This document shows, piece by piece, positions 23,001 to 25,189 of a stretch of DNA of 25,189 bases. The stretch is from Clostridiales bacterium (GTDB taxonomy: Bacteria > Bacillota > Clostridia > Oscillospirales > Oscillospiraceae), in the NCBI GenBank assembly GCA_004555205.1, contig SFIY01000024.1:1-25189 (forward strand), in the 5' to 3' direction. A program made the translations under genes and the position numbers. Numbering within the stretch: the first letter of the stretch is position 1; the number at the start of each line of letters is the position of its first letter. Below the pieces are notes generated by a model. The model was not told the origin of the DNA and did no database searches. It saw nothing but the letters and a program-made list of their open reading frames with translations.

Positions 23001-23753
23001 ATGAAAGCAACGCTTCGCCGCATCGGCGGTATACTGTGTCTGGCGCTGACCGCTTATTTTCTCCTTCCTGCTACCATGGGGATTTTGCATTGGGGCATGA
23101 TCTGGCCGTCTGTGCTGCTGCATATCCTTGCCATCATGCTCCTGCGCCCCCACCGGCCTGACCGTGTGCGCCGTCACCGAACGCTCTGCCATGTGCTCAA
23201 TGGCTGCCTTTGTCTTGTCCTTTCCGCGATTGCCGCCGTGTTTGTCCTTATGGGGCTTCGCGCGGCGGATCGCCCGTCACCCCAAGGCGAAATAACCGTG
23301 ATCGTGTTAGGCTGTCAGGTCAACGGAACGGAGCCAAGTGTCATGCTGCAAAGCCGGATTGACGCGGCATACGATTATCTCATGCAAAATCCCGATGCCG
23401 TTTGTATCGCCTCCGGCGGCATGGATGATGGCGAAATCATCACCGAGGCCTCCTGTATTCGCGATCAATTGCTGCTGCGCGGCATTGAGGAAAACCGCAT
23501 CTATACAGAAGACCGCTCAGGCTCCACAGCAGAGAATCTGTCCTTTTCCGCCGCCATCATCCGCGAAAAGGGCTTGCCGACCCATGTGGCCATTGCATCG
23601 GACAATTTCCACCAAATGCGCGCCGCCATTTTCGCACGGAATAACGGGCTTCACGCGCAGTCATTGGGCTGCTGCACCGTATGGTATCTGGCCCCGGGCT
23701 ATTGGGCACGGGAAGTGCCGGCCATTGCCGCAGCGATGATCCGCGGCTATTGA
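23001..23753 (+). CDS. YdcF/ElyC-like DUF218 membrane protein
   Basis: A 250-aa membrane-anchored protein of the DUF218 (YdcF/SanA/ElyC) family. ATG 23001 follows the udk stop by one base with no clear ribosome site of its own, so translation is probably coupled. Membrane helices occur at about 11-29, 31-50 and 69-91. The DUF218 domain starts with ITVIVLGCQVNGTEPS (about 98-113). SGGMDDGEIITEA, the EDRSGSTAENLSFSA stretch and VAIASDNFHQMRAAIFARN follow. The family is linked to envelope and vancomycin-sensitivity phenotypes in E. coli, with no fixed enzymatic reaction. No fault is visible in the sequence. Confidence 0.88.
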   Translation: MKATLRRIGGILCLALTAYFLLPATMGILHWGMIWPSVLLHILAIMLLRPHRPDRVRRHRTLCHVLNGCLCLVLSAIAAVFVLMGLRAADRPSPQGEITVIVLGCQVNGTEPSVMLQSRIDAAYDYLMQNPDAVCIASGGMDDGEIITEASCIRDQLLLRGIEENRIYTEDRSGSTAENLSFSAAIIREKGLPTHVAIASDNFHQMRAAIFARNNGLHAQSLGCCTVWYLAPGYWAREVPAIAAAMIRGY

Positions 23754-23766
23754 GCAAAACAAAAAT

Positions 23767-23804
23767 CCCGCCTGCTTTTGCCGGAGGCGGCAAAAGCAGG
23801 CGGG
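23767..23804. terminator. Very long hairpin after the DUF218 gene (minus-direction T-tail)
   Basis: A 16-bp perfect stem (23767-23782 with 23789-23804), 6-nt loop. The T-run is on the minus strand (bases 23756-23765), so it best serves leftward transcription from the right-hand region. In the plus direction there is no T-run after it. Confidence 0.7.
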
Positions 23805-23813
23805 GTATGCAGG

Positions 23814-23851
23814 ATACGGTGCAGCCGATCAGGGCTGCACCGTATTTCTCT
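23814..23851 (+). terminator. Intrinsic terminator of the udk-DUF218 operon
   Basis: A 13-bp stem (23814-23826 with 23833-23845) followed by TTCTCTTTT. It stands right beside the previous hairpin, so two back-to-back terminators separate the operon from the region to the right. Confidence 0.7.
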
Positions 23852-23853
23852 TT

Positions 23854-24159
23854 TCACGCCACGATTGGCGGATTCTTGCGGATTCCTTCATAGGTTTCAA
23901 GGATTGTTTTGCCATCGGGGATTTCAAGCTCACCCACACCGATAAAATGCACCTTAATCGGAATATGCTTTTTCCCGTTCTCGCCTTTGGTGCTGTCAAG
24001 GACTTCATTCCTTGTTACCAGCCGATTCACAAGTTCCGGGGTCAGTTCCTTTCAGTCGATGCATTTGCGGATGACGGAAAGCAATGCCCGAAGGTCAACA
24101 TTATCCTGTTCTGCATTGGCAAGTCGCTGGTCCGCTTCGGCAACTGCCTGCATCAATAC
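23854..24159 (-). pseudogene. C-terminal remnant of a large serine recombinase (DUF4368 domain)
   Basis: On the minus strand one frame (stop at 23854-23856) carries about 100 codons that read like the C-terminal region of the large serine recombinases of Clostridial mobilizable elements: an AVAEADQRLANAEQDN coiled segment, LRALLSVIRKCID, then KELTPELVNRLV, and KVHFIGVGELEIPDG, ending IRKNPPIVA. A TGA at 24052-24054 interrupts it between CID and KEL, where family members carry a sense codon, so it is dead. No catalytic N-terminal domain is found in the window and no other reading frame continues it upstream. It is a leftover of an excised or decayed mobile element. Confidence 0.65.
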
Positions 24160-24408
24160 CAGGTTTACGCTTTTTTAAGGCAAATATTCGCGAGCGGAGT
24201 GGCTCACTTTACATTTGCATTTACAGTAACACCCCTCTACTGCCGGCTGACCTCATTCAGCCGGAGTCTTCAAACGAATTTGCGCATAGCTCTTGACACT
24301 ACCCTTTCTATGGAATCATCCATTTGCGCAGACGCAAACAGTAAGGACGAAGTGTCATCCACTGCGTCCTTGCAATTTCATAATATTGCCTTATTCTGCA
24401 ATCATCGT
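24160..24408. other. Degenerate AT-rich stretch, no intact gene seen
   Basis: About 250 bp between the recombinase tail and the next minus-strand ORF. One short minus-strand frame, ending at a TGA near 24290 (peptide core SAQMDDSIERVVSRAMRKFV), reads like protein-coding sequence but has no start or length and stays unassigned; it could be another fragment of the same mobile element. The plus-strand frames are interrupted and show no recognisable motif. Confidence 0.4.
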
Positions 24409-24750
24409 TTATATTTTAGAGCGGATCGGGAGCAGCTCTATATATCCTCGCGTGCCGATGGGCTCAAGTTGAATCCTCGGGTTTGAATCGTCCCGCTGAT
24501 AACCGATAATAGACGGATCGTATTTTTTCTCAGACTCCCAAATTTCCGAAATTGCCCGCTCGTAATCTTCTTCCTGAAATGGCTCTCCTTGTAACATAAG
24601 ATACTGTGCAGCAGGAAGCTCAATCACATCAAGGCCGTCGGGGATTTCTCCGTTATAATCCTCCGGCACTTCAACACCCTGCACATACTCGCCTGTTCCC
24701 GGTTTGATATATTCCTGCATTTGTTGTACTGCCTCGATTTGTTCCTGCAT
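24409..24750 (-). CDS. GyrI-like ligand-binding domain, probably a 5'-truncated AraC-family regulator
   Basis: A 113-aa ORF that starts at ATG 24750 after GGAGGTGAGG. The sequence (for example EDYNGEIPDGLDVIELPAA, then QYLMLQGEPFQEEDYE, SNPRIQLEPIGTRGYIELL) is the C-terminal GyrI-like effector-binding domain found in AraC-family activators. The AraC helix-turn-helix half is absent, and in the same frame a TAA lies 8 codons upstream of the ATG (near 24775-24777). So either this is an intact stand-alone effector-binding protein or, more likely, the remaining 3' part of a regulator that lost its DNA-binding end. It lies 66 bp downstream of the alpha/beta hydrolase gene, on the same strand. Confidence 0.6.
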   Translation of the reverse strand: MQEQIEAVQQMQEYIKPGTGEYVQGVEVPEDYNGEIPDGLDVIELPAAQYLMLQGEPFQEEDYERAISEIWESEKKYDPSIIGYQRDDSNPRIQLEPIGTRGYIELLPIRSKI

Positions 24751-24816
24751 TTCCTCACCTCCGGCATAATGACTTTACAAAATGAAGTTGGAAATTTCTC
24801 GACCTTTTTTGCTATG

Positions 24817-25189
24817 TTATTTAATGGCATTGCGAATCCAATGATCCAGAAACTGCATCTGCTCATTTGTATGGAACCAGTGTTCACCGTCTTTCATAAC
24901 GGTAAGTGTTGCACCGATTTTATCTGCGAACGCAAATATGGTCTCTTTGGAAGTTAAATTATCCTTTTCACCGTATAAAATGCAGGTAGGAGTATGCCAC
25001 TTAATAGGATGCTTGCGCACATAACACAGATATTCCCAAGACAGGGTTTCTCCAAACGGCGTTGGAATCTCTTTTTTGCTCTGCAGTTCATTCTCTGTTA
25101 CATTTGCCCACATCATCATATCGGCAATCAGTTTTTCCATATCAACAATAGGGGAAATAAACAAAGCTTTTGAAATAACCTTATCAACG
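24817..25189 (-). CDS. Alpha/beta hydrolase, C-terminal part (gene runs off the right edge)
   Basis: The 3' end (about 124 codons) of an alpha/beta-fold hydrolase; the reading frame is open to the window edge, so the start is outside. The C-terminal catalytic Asp sits in ILYGEKDNLT and the catalytic His in KDGEHWFHTN, the standard Asp-His pair; the nucleophile Ser would be upstream. The segment MFISPIVDMEKLI and the EYLCYVRKHPIKWHTP lid-like stretch are typical of small serine hydrolases or esterases. Substrate unknown. It precedes the GyrI-like ORF and is in the AT-rich right-hand region. Confidence 0.75.
   Translation of the reverse strand, partial: VDKVISKALFISPIVDMEKLIADMMMWANVTENELQSKKEIPTPFGETLSWEYLCYVRKHPIKWHTPTCILYGEKDNLTSKETIFAFADKIGATLTVMKDGEHWFHTNEQMQFLDHWIRNAIK

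Overview
The window looks like chromosome of a gut-type anaerobic Firmicute of the class Clostridia, most likely Oscillospirales. The grounds are a fairly high GC content (an impression, not counted), Gram-positive sigma-A promoters and AGGAGG ribosome sites, intrinsic terminators after nearly every transcription unit, and the gene set: butyrate kinase with indolepyruvate:ferredoxin oxidoreductase, DUF1292, DUF896 (YnzC), YlmH, XpaC, a PBP1A-type penicillin-binding protein and a membrane-anchored PrsA-like foldase. No rRNA, tRNA or CRISPR array lies inside the window, but two strong tandem leftward promoters at the extreme left edge look like those of an rRNA (or other stable RNA) operon beginning just outside it.

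Layout, left to right. 1-130: tandem leftward promoters. 234-917: YjjG-type HAD nucleotidase (+), convergent with a PBP1A peptidoglycan synthase (-, 981-3554). 3834-4130: DUF1292 protein (+). 4185-4449: a structured RNA that I read as probable 6S RNA. 4557-7565: PrsA-like PPIase, then tcdA and a DUF554 membrane protein (+). 7606-8921: formate/nitrite transporter and a NUDIX hydrolase (- operon, ATGA overlap), divergent from proC plus an unknown membrane protein (+, 9043-10529). 10564-12538: a two-gene minus-strand operon of a serine-palmitoyltransferase-like alpha-oxoamine synthase and an SDR reductase overlapping by 8 bp. 12643-12732: a 29-codon hydrophobic small ORF. 12847-16326: buk-iorA-iorB operon (-), with a TetR regulator (-) upstream. 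17264-21209: ABC exporter, YlmH, DUF896 and XpaC-like genes (-). 21407-22183: zinc-ribbon/Big_2 surface protein (-), divergent from udk and a YdcF/DUF218 protein (+, 22385-23753). 23854-25189: a visibly more AT-rich, decayed region with a serine-recombinase tail (in-frame stop), a truncated AraC/GyrI-like domain and the 3' end of an alpha/beta hydrolase leaving the window.

How the genes work together. iorAB oxidatively decarboxylates 2-oxoacids, classically the aryl pyruvates from aromatic amino acids, to acyl-CoA plus reduced ferredoxin. Butyrate kinase could then recover ATP from the acyl-phosphate, so this operon looks like an amino-acid fermentation module, perhaps under the adjacent TetR regulator. 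The alpha-oxoamine synthase + SDR pair chemically mirrors the first two steps of sphingoid-base synthesis (serine + acyl thioester to 3-keto amine, then reduction). It is the most interesting candidate pathway here, because sphingolipid-type chemistry is not a textbook trait of Clostridia. The rest is mainly cell-envelope, RNA-modification and housekeeping functions.
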